Assembly (NCBI RefSeq): GCF_949769195.1 | Contig: NZ_OX458333.1 | Span: 1,116,001 to 1,180,000, forward strand | Source of the DNA: Methylocaldum szegediense | GTDB taxonomy: Bacteria; Pseudomonadota; Gammaproteobacteria; Methylococcales; Methylococcaceae | Length of the DNA: 64,000 bases | Direction: 5' to 3' | Shown: positions 45,053-54,298 of the stretch, in pieces | Position numbering within the stretch: position 1 is the stretch's first letter | How the letters are laid out: the number at the start of each line of letters is the position of its first letter | The notes under the pieces: model-generated | The model's input: only the letters and a program-made list of their open reading frames with translations | The model's database searches: none | Told to the model about the DNA's origin: nothing | Made by a program: the position numbers and the translations under genes

Positions 45053-45301
45053 TTATCCACTGTCAAGACTTGACAGCAGCGTGCACGAGTATCCCGTGTC
45101 TGGGGGATCCGATGTAAGTCTTTGATTTGATTTTATCGCTCCAGAAAATTGAGCATTATCAATAAGATACATCAATAAACGCGCATACCGGCCTGGGTTG
45201 CAAAGAACTTGGCCAGGTTAACGCGAAGGCTGAATCGGTCGGCATCGGCAGGTATTATCCACGGACTTATCCACAGGGTTTTCCACGGAAATTGTGGATG
45301 A
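45053..45301. promoter_or_regulatory. Cluster of DnaA-box-like sequences
   Basis: TTATCCACT (45053), TTATCCACG (45255), TTATCCACA (45267, a perfect consensus), TTTTCCACG (45279) and TGTGGATGA on the opposite strand (45293) lie in a gene-free stretch, with AT-rich DNA at 45120-45180 between them. Four boxes fall within 47 bp. This is the usual look of a DnaA-binding site or replication origin, though no dnaA, gidA or parAB gene adjoins it. Confidence 0.55.
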
Positions 45302-45486
45302 GTGGCAAGTCATTCCAATCGACATCGGGCCGGTTTGCCGCAAGAAAGACGACTCGAAAACTGCTTGTCCGTTATTCGGAAACAATAAGCGAGGTTCGCC
45401 GTCTCGAATTCTACTTTGCTGTCAATCGAAGCCAAGGCTAAGAGCGGAAACGCAAGCGCCCATTGGTATGCCTCACGTGCCCGACA

Positions 45487-46056
45487 TTAAGCACGATGTG
45501 TGTTCTCGCCGCGCGACACACCGCCGGCAACGATGTGGGCGGTGCGCAACGGCTCTGGTAAGCCGCTGTGGAGAGTATGCGCCTGGATCAATGCTTTTGT
45601 TTGTGGCATCGACAAACCGGCACGCTGCACGTAAACCCGGTCGATCGGTTCCATCGGTCCTGCCCGCTCGATGAGTCGCCACTTCCGGCGTCCTCCCGGA
45701 ACATGACCGAGCAGAGCGTCGCGGATTTTTTCGAGATTCGGAAGACGCCGGGTGACCACGACTACCGGGCGGTCCAGCGCCTGATGCAGTCCATGTATAT
45801 CGATGACGTTGAATCCGGCAAACGCGATACCTTGAAGCAGAATCGCCTGAATTTGCGGATAAAAGCGCGAACCGGCGATCAACCGCGTCAGTGTCGAGGT
45901 CGAGTTCGCGCCATCTCGCCGCACTTTTCCCGATAGGATCCCATCTAGACGATTGCCGGCATAGTATGCACCGATAATCATCACGTCGCCCCGATGATGG
46001 CGCTCGAAGGGCGCGTCATCGAACCCGATCACGTGGGAAAACTTGGAGGAAGCCAT
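45487..46056 (-). CDS. DUF99 family protein (endonuclease dU-like)
   Basis: A 189-residue protein beginning MASSKFSHVIGFDDAPFERH. The DUF99 pattern is visible: GFDDAPF near the start, VMIIGAYYAGNRLDGILSGKVRRDG, LTRLIAGSRFYPQIQAILLQGIAFAGFNVIDI and RPVVVVTRR, with an acidic catalytic-looking Asp pair. DUF99 proteins are common in archaea, where a deoxyuridine-specific endonuclease activity has been described, and scattered in bacteria. The gene is single and convergent to nothing obvious; transfer from an archaeal source at some time is possible but not shown. Confidence 0.8.
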   Translation of the reverse strand: MASSKFSHVIGFDDAPFERHHRGDVMIIGAYYAGNRLDGILSGKVRRDGANSTSTLTRLIAGSRFYPQIQAILLQGIAFAGFNVIDIHGLHQALDRPVVVVTRRLPNLEKIRDALLGHVPGGRRKWRLIERAGPMEPIDRVYVQRAGLSMPQTKALIQAHTLHSGLPEPLRTAHIVAGGVSRGENTHRA

Positions 46057-46161
46057 CGGACTTCGGAAGCGAGTGATGAGAGCCGACGACTGGGGCGGGC
46101 GTTACTCGTGCGGCGATCGGACTGCTCGTCAGCTTGTGGGTATGCCGGTTGTATTCTAAGC

Positions 46162-47404
46162 TCAGGCGAGATCCATTTCGTTGATCACCAGATTCCGTCC
46201 GCTGTCTTTCGCCTTACGGAGACAACGCTCCGCCCGCTGAATCAAATCTGACAGAGTGTCGCTAGGGTGCATCTCCGCTATGCCTACGCTAATCGTAACC
46301 GGGATGGCTTTGCCCTGGTATCGCAGCGGAATGCGCTCCAGCACGCTGCGCAGACGGTCAAGCGCGAATGTCGCCCCCGGCGCATTGCTCTCAGGGAACA
46401 CCACGATGAACTCCTCTTCGCCGGAGCGAGAGATGATGTCCTGTGACCTAAGCAGCCCGCGCGCCGCCGCCACCACATGCAAAAGAGCCTGGTCGCCAGC
46501 GTCGCGATCATGGTTTTCATTGATCCGACTAAGTAGGTCGATGTCGATCAGACCAATGGACATCTGATCTTTCCGGCGTCGGCTTCCGCTGCGAGACATG
46601 GAGCGAGTGAGCGAGCGAGTCGAGTAGCCCCCGGAAGCCCGAGCGCCGGGTGTGAGACCGAAGGTCGACGCGATAGCGGCGGTCGTAGGTCTTACACAAG
46701 GCATCGCGACCGGGCGTCGAGTTATCTGCGAGCGGTGTCCGGACCCCTCGTTGGGTCCGGACCAGACGAGCGGGGACGGCCGGGGCGCCGAAGGCAATCA
46801 CTCGTCGCCAATTTTTTGCTCCTTTTGGTGACTCGGAAGTCCCAAAAGGTTTTGCAAAAAATGGCGACGCAATCGGCGTGAACTCGCGCGTCAGCACGAT
46901 GTCAAGCCCGCGCCGATTCGGTATTCCCGTAAGTGGATCGATCCGGCTCAAACTTCGGCTCTCCTTCAATTCATCCTGCATGCGTTGGAGCAACTGCTGG
47001 GCTTCCTGTAATTCGACCTGGGTATCCGCGACCCTTTGCCTCAGTTGGGCGAGCGTTTTCATGATCTCGCTAAACGCCTGTTCCACAGAGAGTTCTTGGG
47101 CGCCATAGCTTTTTTCGCTGATAAACCTCTGAAACTGGCCGTCGAATGTCCCCAACTCGGCGGCAAGACTGAAGGTCGTGTCGGTAAGAATCTGTAGGAC
47201 GGAGTCGACAGCAGTGGTGACTTCCGCCTCGGGCTTGGCTTCGCACATGAAGGACTCGGGCTTTCGTCCGGTCAGTTCACCAGCGATCAGATAGTAGTGC
47301 TCGGCGTAATGATCCGGGGTTGGCGGCAGACCGGATTCCGTCAGGCGTCGCAGAGCTTGTCGCGCGACCGCGCCGGGTCGGGGGGCATCGATTTCGGCGG
47401 TCAT
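46162..47404 (-). pseudogene. Diguanylate cyclase (GGDEF) gene split by an insertion
   Basis: The upstream part (47404 down to about 46880, MTAEIDAPRPGAVARQAL) encodes an N-terminal helical sensor region, a coiled coil (QLRQRVADTQVELQEAQQ) and the start of the GGDEF domain (LSRIDPLTGIPNRRGLDIVL). The downstream part (about 46590 to 46162) gives the rest: MSIGLIDIDLLSRINENHD, RSGEEEFIVVFPES and VTISVGIAEM. Between them lies about 300 bp of foreign palindromic DNA that changes the frame. The active-site motif reads SGEEEF instead of GGDEF/GGEEF. No complete cyclase can be made, so c-di-GMP synthesis by this protein is presumably lost. Confidence 0.85.
46585..46878. repeat. Palindromic insertion of about 300 bp in the GGDEF gene
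   Basis: The right part is a long inverted repeat: CGTCGCCAATTTTTTGC and CTTTTGG (46803-46831) pair with CCAAAAG and GCAAAAAATGGCGACG (46844-46873). A second inverted pair GGCTTCCG/CGGAAGCC lies at about 46580-46638. No transposase is present, so it is a non-autonomous element. On the gene strand it encodes FAKPFGTSESPKGAKNW. Confidence 0.7.
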
Positions 47405-47530
47405 TTCGTACTTGGTTCAGAAAAGCGTGATGTTTGTAGCAAAAAGTAGACTAAACTCCTCGGATTACCAGGTTTCATACGGCTTGTACTCGATACAAGA
47501 CGCCTCGATTTGTACCGAAAATTCGGGGCA

Positions 47531-48862
47531 TCAGGCACTCACCATCTGGGTTGTCTCGCGGTAATGTCGGCTTATGGCGGCGAACGCGACGGCAGTCGCC
47601 AGCATCAGTATCGAGAAGAACCAAAAATAATCGGCCCCTGCCAGTTTTGAAGTGCCATCGGGGTTTTGTATGAAAAAATTGACCGCACTGGTGAAGAGGT
47701 TTCCGGCGGCAATGGAAACCATGTAGAACGACATGACGAAAGATTTCATGACCGGTGGTGCCTGGGTATAGGCGAACTCCAGGCAGGTGATCGACACCAT
47801 GACTTCGGATGCGGTCAGAACGACATAATTGAGTAATTGCCAGCCGATGGACACCGATGCTCCGGCATCCAAGGCACGCTGAATCCATGCGGCGAAGGCG
47901 AATGAAAGAGCCGCCAGCATCATTCCCGCCCCTATCTTCCTCAATGGCGTGATGCGTACGAGGCGCTCCAGCCTCGGATAAATTCCGTAGTAGAAGAGCG
48001 GCGTCAGAATCATGATGAGCAAAGGATTGGCCGCCTGTATCTGCGAGGGCAAAATCCGGTAGCCCAGGAAGGTCTGATCCATCTTTTGGGCCTGCAGCAC
48101 CCAGGACGAACCGGTTTGATCGAACAGCGCCCAGAACATCGCGACGAACAGGTAGATGACGCCGAGCCGGGCAAGAATTCGCAAGCCTTCAGGGCTGAAA
48201 ACCTCGCGCAAAAAAGCGGCACCGCCGGGCGGGACATGAGTGAACTGGTAACGGCCCGACCAAAAAACGACCGTGGCAACGAACATCAGTATCCCAGGTA
48301 CGCCGAACGCCGCTGAGGCTCCGTAGTGTTCCAGCAGCCAAGGCGTCAAGAGCATGGACGTGAACGCGCCGAAATTAAGCGCGAAATAAAACCAACTATA
48401 GACTCGGCTGAGCAGATGCCGATTAGTTTCCGCGAACTGGTCGCCGACATGGGCGGAAACACAGGGCTTGATGCCGCCTGCACCGAGCGCGATCAAGCTC
48501 TGCCCGACCAGCAGGCCGGTGCGGGTGTCGTCCAGCGCAAGTGCTAAATGTCCGAGGCAATAGACCAGCGACAACAGGATGATGGTTCGGTACTTGCCCA
48601 GCCAGCCGTCGGCGAGCAAGGCCCCCAGGATCGGTGTGACATACGTGGCGGAAACGAATAGATGAAAATAGCCCTTGGCTTCGTCTTCACTCATCGGATC
48701 GGGATAGCCGGCAGGGCTCATCAGGTATTGGCTCATAAATACCACCAGCACCGCACGCATGCCGTAATAGCTGAATCGTTCGGCTGCTTCGTTGCCGATG
48801 ATGTAAGGAATGCCAGGTGGGAGTCCGGTGATGGGCAGCGGTTTGGAGCGATACTGCGTCAT
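47531..48862 (-). CDS. POT-family proton-dependent oligopeptide transporter
   Basis: A 443-residue major-facilitator protein with about 12 membrane helices. POT signatures are visible: PYIIGNEAAERFSYYGMRAVLVVFM with the E-x-x-E-R-F/Y-Y-x-M motif in helix 1, GALLADGWLGKYRTI (the helix 2-3 loop), GAGGIKPCVSAHVGDQF and SWFYFALNFGAFTSM. It imports di- or tripeptides with protons. The length is at the short end of the family (often 450-500). It lies 127 bp downstream of the start of the split GGDEF gene's neighbour region and is transcribed alone. Confidence 0.92.
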   Translation of the reverse strand: MTQYRSKPLPITGLPPGIPYIIGNEAAERFSYYGMRAVLVVFMSQYLMSPAGYPDPMSEDEAKGYFHLFVSATYVTPILGALLADGWLGKYRTIILLSLVYCLGHLALALDDTRTGLLVGQSLIALGAGGIKPCVSAHVGDQFAETNRHLLSRVYSWFYFALNFGAFTSMLLTPWLLEHYGASAAFGVPGILMFVATVVFWSGRYQFTHVPPGGAAFLREVFSPEGLRILARLGVIYLFVAMFWALFDQTGSSWVLQAQKMDQTFLGYRILPSQIQAANPLLIMILTPLFYYGIYPRLERLVRITPLRKIGAGMMLAALSFAFAAWIQRALDAGASVSIGWQLLNYVVLTASEVMVSITCLEFAYTQAPPVMKSFVMSFYMVSIAAGNLFTSAVNFFIQNPDGTSKLAGADYFWFFSILMLATAVAFAAISRHYRETTQMVSA

Positions 48863-49075
48863 GGCTGCATCACCACTCCTTGCTCCTGGAGGAATCCTCT
48901 CGTACCCGAAACGGGCACACGAGGAGGGCAGGAAAGACGACGGGTTCGTCGAATCTCCGCCTTTTTTGATTTAGGTCAAAAAACGTCGAATTTCCTTTGG
49001 TTAGTTTATTGCCGCGTGCCGATTGCGGCGTAGCTACACAAACAATCATCTGCGAAACAATCTGAGGAAATCGTG

Positions 49076-49231
49076 ATGGAAAAAGAGAAAGATTACTTTT
49101 GGTACTACGTAGGCGGAATCATCGTCGCGGTTGCGATCACCGTATTTATGGTCAAGAGCAGCGAGCATGGCAAATACGAAACCGCTGCCAGGGCTATCGC
49201 CGAAGATGCTACCAATTCCTCCTATCGATAA
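49076..49231 (+). CDS. Small single-pass membrane protein
   Basis: A 51-residue protein (MEKEKDYFWYYVGGIIVAVA) behind a strong ribosome binding site (TGAGGAAATCGTG). One membrane helix occupies about residues 10-28, followed by a short hydrophilic tail (KSSEHGKYETAARAIAEDA). A terminator 63 bp downstream supports an expressed unit. The function is unknown. Confidence 0.65.
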   Translation: MEKEKDYFWYYVGGIIVAVAITVFMVKSSEHGKYETAARAIAEDATNSSYR

Positions 49232-49293
49232 GGTATGGGACGGGTTGCTTAACGGGTTTCGACCGTACACCAATAGTGTCTAAGCAGCCTAAT

Positions 49294-49344
49294 GCAATGC
49301 AGGACGGGCGTTTGACAATCGCACGTCCTGCATTGCAGATTTTT
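49294..49344 (+). terminator. Rho-independent terminator after the small membrane gene
   Basis: GCAATGCAGGACG / CGTCCTGCATTGC is a 13-bp stem with a loop of 17 nt, followed by AGATTTTT. From here to the end of pepN at 49588 no gene is visible. Confidence 0.85.
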
Positions 49345-49587
49345 GAGCCCTCCAAAAATAAGCTCCTGGGTTGTCCCTACTTCCGTAGCCTAGCACATGA
49401 GGTCGTGAGGCGCCGCCGAGAGCGACGCGCTTTATAAGGATGTTGCAAATGCAGACCCGATGATGAAGGAATCCAGTCAGCCAGCTGAAAATGCTGGGTT
49501 TTGATCCATCACGCCAGCCTGTCTTTTCGGAAGTTACAACACTCTCTTGGTGTCGACGCTTTTATCTCCGGCGATCCGGCCAGGCTT

Positions 49588-52242
49588 TCACGACAGACTC
49601 TTCATCGCCACTTCGTAGACGTCCTTGGAAACGTTCTCGACTCCGGCGATACGCTGAAGTTGCTCGCGCATGAGTCGTTGCCGATGCTTGTCGTACCGCC
49701 GCCACGGTGTCAAGGCAGTCAGCATCCGGGCGGCCACCTGAGGATTCAAGGCATTCAGCGTGATGACGTGGTCGGCGAGTAGTGCGTAGCCGGCACCGTC
49801 GCGAGCGTGGAAATTGACCGGATTGGATTGGGAAAAGGCGCCAATCAATGAACGGACCCGGTTTGGGACTTTCAAGTCGAAAGCGGGGTGCGACAGCAGC
49901 TCCCTGACCCGATCCAGAGTTCCGGGAAGATGACAAGTCGCCTGCAAGGCGAACCACTTGTCGATCACCAAGTCATCATCCCGCCAACGTTCGTAGAATT
50001 CAGCCAGACAATCCGATTTTTCCGGATTATGGCTGTTCACGATCGTCGACAAGGCCGCGATCTGATCGGTCATGGTACGTGCTTCCCGGAACTGCCGGAC
50101 GCTGAGCCGATAGACGTCCTCGGTTTCCAATTCGCTCAGATAAGAGAGGCAGACGTTCTTTAGCCGGCGTCGGCCCACGGCTTCTGCGTCGAAGCGGCCC
50201 GCCTCGTCGACGTGATGCGTCTGGTACAAGCGGCGGAAATCCTGTTCCAGGGTAGCGGCGAGCTCGCGTTTTACGGTTTGTCGGGCCTGGTGAACGGCAT
50301 CGGGATCGACGATCGCCATTGATGCACTGATGTATTCTTCCGACGGCAAGGTCAAGAGCAAGGCGAAATAGGAGAGATCCGCCCAATCCTGGCCAATGAT
50401 GCGCCGATAAGCCTCGATGAGACGGCTGTCCACCCTTGTTGGCGTTTCTCCCTTGGACAACCGGCCCGCCAGATCGAGGATGACCTGGGTGGCCAACTGC
50501 TGTCCGGCGTCCCAGCGGTTGAATGGGTCGGGATCGTGGGAGAAAAGAAAAGCCAATTCCTGATCGCTGCGGTTCATGTGCAGCCGGACTGGAGCCGAGA
50601 ATCCACGCAAGGCGGAAACCACGGGCTTCTCCGGCAGACCGACGAAGCGGAATTGCTGGTCCGGTTCTTTTAAGTCCAACACGCGGGTTGTTTGCCCATG
50701 GGGTTCGGTTTCACCCTCGAGCTGCAAGGGCAATTCCGTGCCGTCCGGCGCCAACAGTCCTATCGCCAGGGGAATGTGAAACGGGGCCTTCACCGGTTGA
50801 CCGGGTGTGGGTGGACAACTCTGTCTGACGGTGAGGTTCAGAACGCGGTTTGCCGCATCGTAATCGGCGGCGATATGCACTTCCGGCGTCCCGGCCTGGC
50901 TGTACCAGCGGCGGAATTGGGTGAGATCGACGCCGTTGGCGTCCTCCATGCATTTGACGAAATCGTCGCAGGTCACCGCTTGTCCGTCGTGGCGCTGGAA
51001 ATACAGATCGGTGCCCCTGCGGAACCCGTCCTTGCCGAGCAGGGTTTGCATCATGCGGACCACTTCGGCGCCTTTTTCGTAGACGGTCAGGGTATAGAAG
51101 TTGTTAATCTCGATATACGATTCCGGCCGAACGGGATGGGCGAGGGGACCCGCGTCTTCGGCGAACTGCTTGGTGCGCAGCATGTTGACTTCGTCGATGC
51201 GCTTGACGGCGCGGGACGTCCGGTCGGCGCTGAATTCCTGATCGCGGAATACGGTCAGGCCTTCCTTGAGGCTGAGCTGGAACCAATCGCGGCAGGTAAT
51301 GCGGTTGCCGGTCCAGTTATGGAAATACTCGTGGCCGATGACGCCCTCGATGTGCTCGTAGTCGCTGTCCGTGGCGGTATCGGGCCGAGCCAGCACGCAT
51401 TTGGTGTTGAAGACGTTGAGCCCCTTGTTTTCCATGGCGCCCATGTTGAAATGGCTTATCGCCACGATCATGTACAGGTTCAGGTCGTATTCCCGCCCAT
51501 AGTTCTCCTCGTCCCAGCGCATGGCATTCTTTAGAGACTGCATAGCGTGATCGCATTTGTCGAGGTCGTGCTTTTCGACGAAGATCTGGAGCGTGACCTC
51601 CTTGCCCGAGCGCGTCACGTAGCGATCCTCGACACACTCCAACCGTCCCGCGACCAGAGCGAACAAATAGGACGGCTTCTTGAATGGGTCCTCCCATTTC
51701 ACCCAGTGGCGACCGTTCTTGAGCTCGCCGCTCGCGATCCGGTTGCCGTTGGATAGCAGCACGGGGTAACGCGACTTGTCTGCGACCAGGGTCGTCGTGT
51801 ATTTGGCCATGACGTCCGGACGGTCGATGAAATACGTGATCTTTCGGAACCCTTGCGCTTCGCATTGGGTGCACAGCATGTCCTTGGAGAGGTAAAGTCC
51901 TTCCAGGGCGGTGTTCGCTTTGGGGTTGATGCGGGTGACAATCTCGAGGTCGAACGGGCGGTCGGGAACGCTAGGCAAAACCAGGGACTCCTCGCTCAGG
52001 CGGTATTCGGAGGCGTTCAAACCGCGGCCGTTCAGCTTGATCGATTCGAGCAGGAGCTCTTCGCCATTCAGCTCGAGCTCCGGATTTTCGCGCGGCGACT
52101 CCGGATTTCGACGAACCCTAAGCTTCGCGGTGACGCGTGTATTCTCTTCGTCCAGCTCGAAAAAAAGATCGACGGTATCGATGAGATAATCCGGCGGCGT
52201 GTAATCCTTGAGATAAATGGTTTTGGGGGTGTGTTCACGCAT
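49588..52242 (-). CDS. pepN: Aminopeptidase N (M1 family)
   Basis: An 884-residue zinc metallopeptidase of normal bacterial PepN length. It removes N-terminal residues from peptides in the cytoplasm. The substrate-binding GAMEN motif is at 268-272 (FNMGAMENKGLNVF). The zinc site is HEYFH at 304-308, with the third ligand Glu about 19 residues on (LKEGLTVFRDQEF). N-terminal features are KDYTPPDYLIDTVDLFFEL and TQCEAQGFRKITYFIDRPDV. The C-terminal ARM-like helical domain is complete. The gene is divergent from the efflux operon that starts at 52377. Confidence 0.97.
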   Translation of the reverse strand: MREHTPKTIYLKDYTPPDYLIDTVDLFFELDEENTRVTAKLRVRRNPESPRENPELELNGEELLLESIKLNGRGLNASEYRLSEESLVLPSVPDRPFDLEIVTRINPKANTALEGLYLSKDMLCTQCEAQGFRKITYFIDRPDVMAKYTTTLVADKSRYPVLLSNGNRIASGELKNGRHWVKWEDPFKKPSYLFALVAGRLECVEDRYVTRSGKEVTLQIFVEKHDLDKCDHAMQSLKNAMRWDEENYGREYDLNLYMIVAISHFNMGAMENKGLNVFNTKCVLARPDTATDSDYEHIEGVIGHEYFHNWTGNRITCRDWFQLSLKEGLTVFRDQEFSADRTSRAVKRIDEVNMLRTKQFAEDAGPLAHPVRPESYIEINNFYTLTVYEKGAEVVRMMQTLLGKDGFRRGTDLYFQRHDGQAVTCDDFVKCMEDANGVDLTQFRRWYSQAGTPEVHIAADYDAANRVLNLTVRQSCPPTPGQPVKAPFHIPLAIGLLAPDGTELPLQLEGETEPHGQTTRVLDLKEPDQQFRFVGLPEKPVVSALRGFSAPVRLHMNRSDQELAFLFSHDPDPFNRWDAGQQLATQVILDLAGRLSKGETPTRVDSRLIEAYRRIIGQDWADLSYFALLLTLPSEEYISASMAIVDPDAVHQARQTVKRELAATLEQDFRRLYQTHHVDEAGRFDAEAVGRRRLKNVCLSYLSELETEDVYRLSVRQFREARTMTDQIAALSTIVNSHNPEKSDCLAEFYERWRDDDLVIDKWFALQATCHLPGTLDRVRELLSHPAFDLKVPNRVRSLIGAFSQSNPVNFHARDGAGYALLADHVITLNALNPQVAARMLTALTPWRRYDKHRQRLMREQLQRIAGVENVSKDVYEVAMKSLS

Positions 52243-52376
52243 CGTGGTCTAGCCTTGTGTCGAAAATGTCGGAATGATACGGCTTAGACCACTGAAACGG
52301 GAGAGCTGTCGCTTCCCGCACGTTTTCCGATCCGGCTCGATGGTCGCATTCCGGCCAAAACGGTTAACATGACGGG

Positions 52377-53357
52377 ATGACGCATTCCCTGTACAAGGTT
52401 TCGATCGTTGCGGTGATCCTGCTGTTTCCGGCTTGCGGGCAGGACGAAACGAATCATCGCGTCGTGGGCACCTTGGAGTGGGATCGTGTCGAGCTGATTG
52501 CGGAAGCTTCCGAGCCTATCGTCGAAATCACGGCCCAGGAAGGCGATTGGGTCGAACCGGGGCAGGTTCTGGTGCGGCTCGATCCGGCGCGGCAACAAGC
52601 CAGGCTGGAGGCGGCGAAGGCGGAGCGCGATCGCGCCGCTGCCCGGCTCGAGGAACTGGAACGGGGACCTCGGGCCGAGCGCATTCGAGAGGCTAGAGCC
52701 CGTTTCCAAGGGGCAGATGAGGTTTATGCGGTGAGGCGCCGCGACTTCGAGCGGTTGAGTGAATTGCTGCCGCGCAAACTCATCGCCCCGGATGAGGTGG
52801 ACAGGGCGCGGAGGGAGCTCAAGGCGGCGCTAGCTGACCGCGATGCGGCTTTGGCAGTTCTGCAGGAGCTCGAAGCCGGCACGCGCCTGGAGGAAATCGA
52901 ACAGGCGCGCCAGGCGCTTGCCTCCGCAGAGGATGCCGTGCATGTCGCCGCGACCGATTTGCAACGACTGACGGTGAGGGCGCCAGTGGCGGGGCGCCTC
53001 GACAGCCTGCCGCTCAAACTCGGAAATCAGCCCCAAATTGGCACTGTCGTAGCCGTGTTGCTCTCCGGCCCGGCTCCCTACGCGCGGGTCTATATACCCG
53101 AACCGATCCGTGCTTCCGTGATGCCCGGGGATACCGCCCGGATCTGGCTGGACGGGGTCGATAAACCGTACGAGGGTACCGTCCGCGTGGTGAGTTCGGA
53201 TCCGGTCTTTACGCCGTTCTTCGCCTTGACCGAGCGCGACCGGCGTCATCTCAGCTACATCGCGAAAATCTATTTGAGTGAGACGGTCCGGGACGTGCCG
53301 GCCGGTCTTCCGGTCGAAGCCGAGCTGTCGGGACCCTCGAGGCCCCGGCGGCAATGA
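52377..53357 (+). CDS. HlyD-family membrane fusion protein (ABC exporter)
   Basis: A 326-residue periplasmic adaptor. Its N-terminus (VSIVAVILLFPACGQDE) carries a lipobox-like LFPAC, so it may be a lipoprotein. A biotinyl-lipoyl-like domain (VELIAEASEPIVEITAQEGDWVEPGQVLVRLD) is split by a long coiled-coil hairpin (about 75-195, rich in Ala, Arg and Glu) and closed by LTVRAPVAGRLDSLPLKLGN. A beta-barrel domain then follows (ARVYIPEPIRASVMPGDTARIWLDG). The layout resembles YbhG-type fusion proteins. It overlaps the ATPase gene by 4 bp, so all three genes form one operon. Confidence 0.9.
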   Translation: MTHSLYKVSIVAVILLFPACGQDETNHRVVGTLEWDRVELIAEASEPIVEITAQEGDWVEPGQVLVRLDPARQQARLEAAKAERDRAAARLEELERGPRAERIREARARFQGADEVYAVRRRDFERLSELLPRKLIAPDEVDRARRELKAALADRDAALAVLQELEAGTRLEEIEQARQALASAEDAVHVAATDLQRLTVRAPVAGRLDSLPLKLGNQPQIGTVVAVLLSGPAPYARVYIPEPIRASVMPGDTARIWLDGVDKPYEGTVRVVSSDPVFTPFFALTERDRRHLSYIAKIYLSETVRDVPAGLPVEAELSGPSRPRRQ

Positions 53358-54298
53358 CCGGCGACTATGCGGTTACGGCCTCCGGCCTGACCCGGCGATT
53401 CGGCGCATTGACCGCCGTCGATCATGTCGATCTCGCGATTTCCCGCGCTACCATTCACGGCTTTCTCGGCCCCAACGGTTCCGGCAAGTCGACCACGATT
53501 CGGATGCTCTGCGGCTTGCTGAGTCCCACGGAAGGAGAGGCGACAGTCCTGGGACACCGGATTCCCGGCGAAAGCGAGGCCATCAAGCGCAAGATCGGTT
53601 ACATGACCCAGCGCTTTTCCCTATATGAAGATCTCACGGTCCGCGAAAATCTGGAGTTCATGGCCGACATCTACAGCTTGCCGCGGAAGCATGCCCGACA
53701 GCGGATCGACGAGTTGCTGGAAAAATACGAGCTTTCGGACCGGCAGCGGCAATGGGCCGGGACGCTGAGCGGAGGCCAGAAACAACGCCTGGCGCTTGCG
53801 GCGGTGACCGTGCACGAGCCTGAGTTGCTGTTTCTGGACGAACCGACCAGCGCAGTGGACCCGCAGAGCCGGCGCGAATTCTGGGAAACGCTGTTCGAAC
53901 TTTGCGAAAAGGGGACGACCATCCTGGTATCCACCCATTACATGGATGAAGCAGAGCGCTGTCATCGCCTCGCCATCCTAGACCGCGGACGTGTGGCGGC
54001 GGATGGCGCGCCGCAGGGATTGGAACGGCGCATCGACGCCAGCATCGTAGAGATGGAAACTGACGACCCGAGGGCCGCCCGTCTTCTGTTGGCGGATTTG
54101 CCCGGTGTGCTCAGCGTAACCCAGCTCGGGGTACGGCTGCGCGTCCTACTCGACCGATCTATCGCCGATCCGCTGGCGGAGGTCCAGGCACGCCTATTCG
54201 GTCGGGGATTGAGATTCGAAGCCCGATTGACGCATGCGAATCTCGAGGACGTTTTCGTCGCCGCTACCCGCGGCCGTTATCTCAAGGCACGGGCGTGA
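53354..54298 (+). CDS. ABC exporter ATP-binding protein
   Basis: A 314-residue ATPase with Walker A GPNGSGKST (39-47), Q-loop MTQRFSLYEDLTV (about 84-96), signature LSGGQKQR (138-145), Walker B LLFLDEPTSAVDP (158-170) and the switch His in LVSTHYMDEAERC. The last 80 residues form a DUF4162-like tail (ARLLLADLPGVLSVTQLG). It drives the permease encoded next and belongs to the CcmA/NatA/YbhF group. Start and stop codons overlap with both neighbours by 4 bp. Confidence 0.95.
   Translation: MTGDYAVTASGLTRRFGALTAVDHVDLAISRATIHGFLGPNGSGKSTTIRMLCGLLSPTEGEATVLGHRIPGESEAIKRKIGYMTQRFSLYEDLTVRENLEFMADIYSLPRKHARQRIDELLEKYELSDRQRQWAGTLSGGQKQRLALAAVTVHEPELLFLDEPTSAVDPQSRREFWETLFELCEKGTTILVSTHYMDEAERCHRLAILDRGRVAADGAPQGLERRIDASIVEMETDDPRAARLLLADLPGVLSVTQLGVRLRVLLDRSIADPLAEVQARLFGRGLRFEARLTHANLEDVFVAATRGRYLKARA

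Noticed and set aside
45061-45077. CTGTCAAGACTTGACAG as a LexA box
   Set aside because: The palindrome is clear, but its spacing (CTG-N11-CAG) does not fit the usual 16-bp SOS box and no SOS gene follows.
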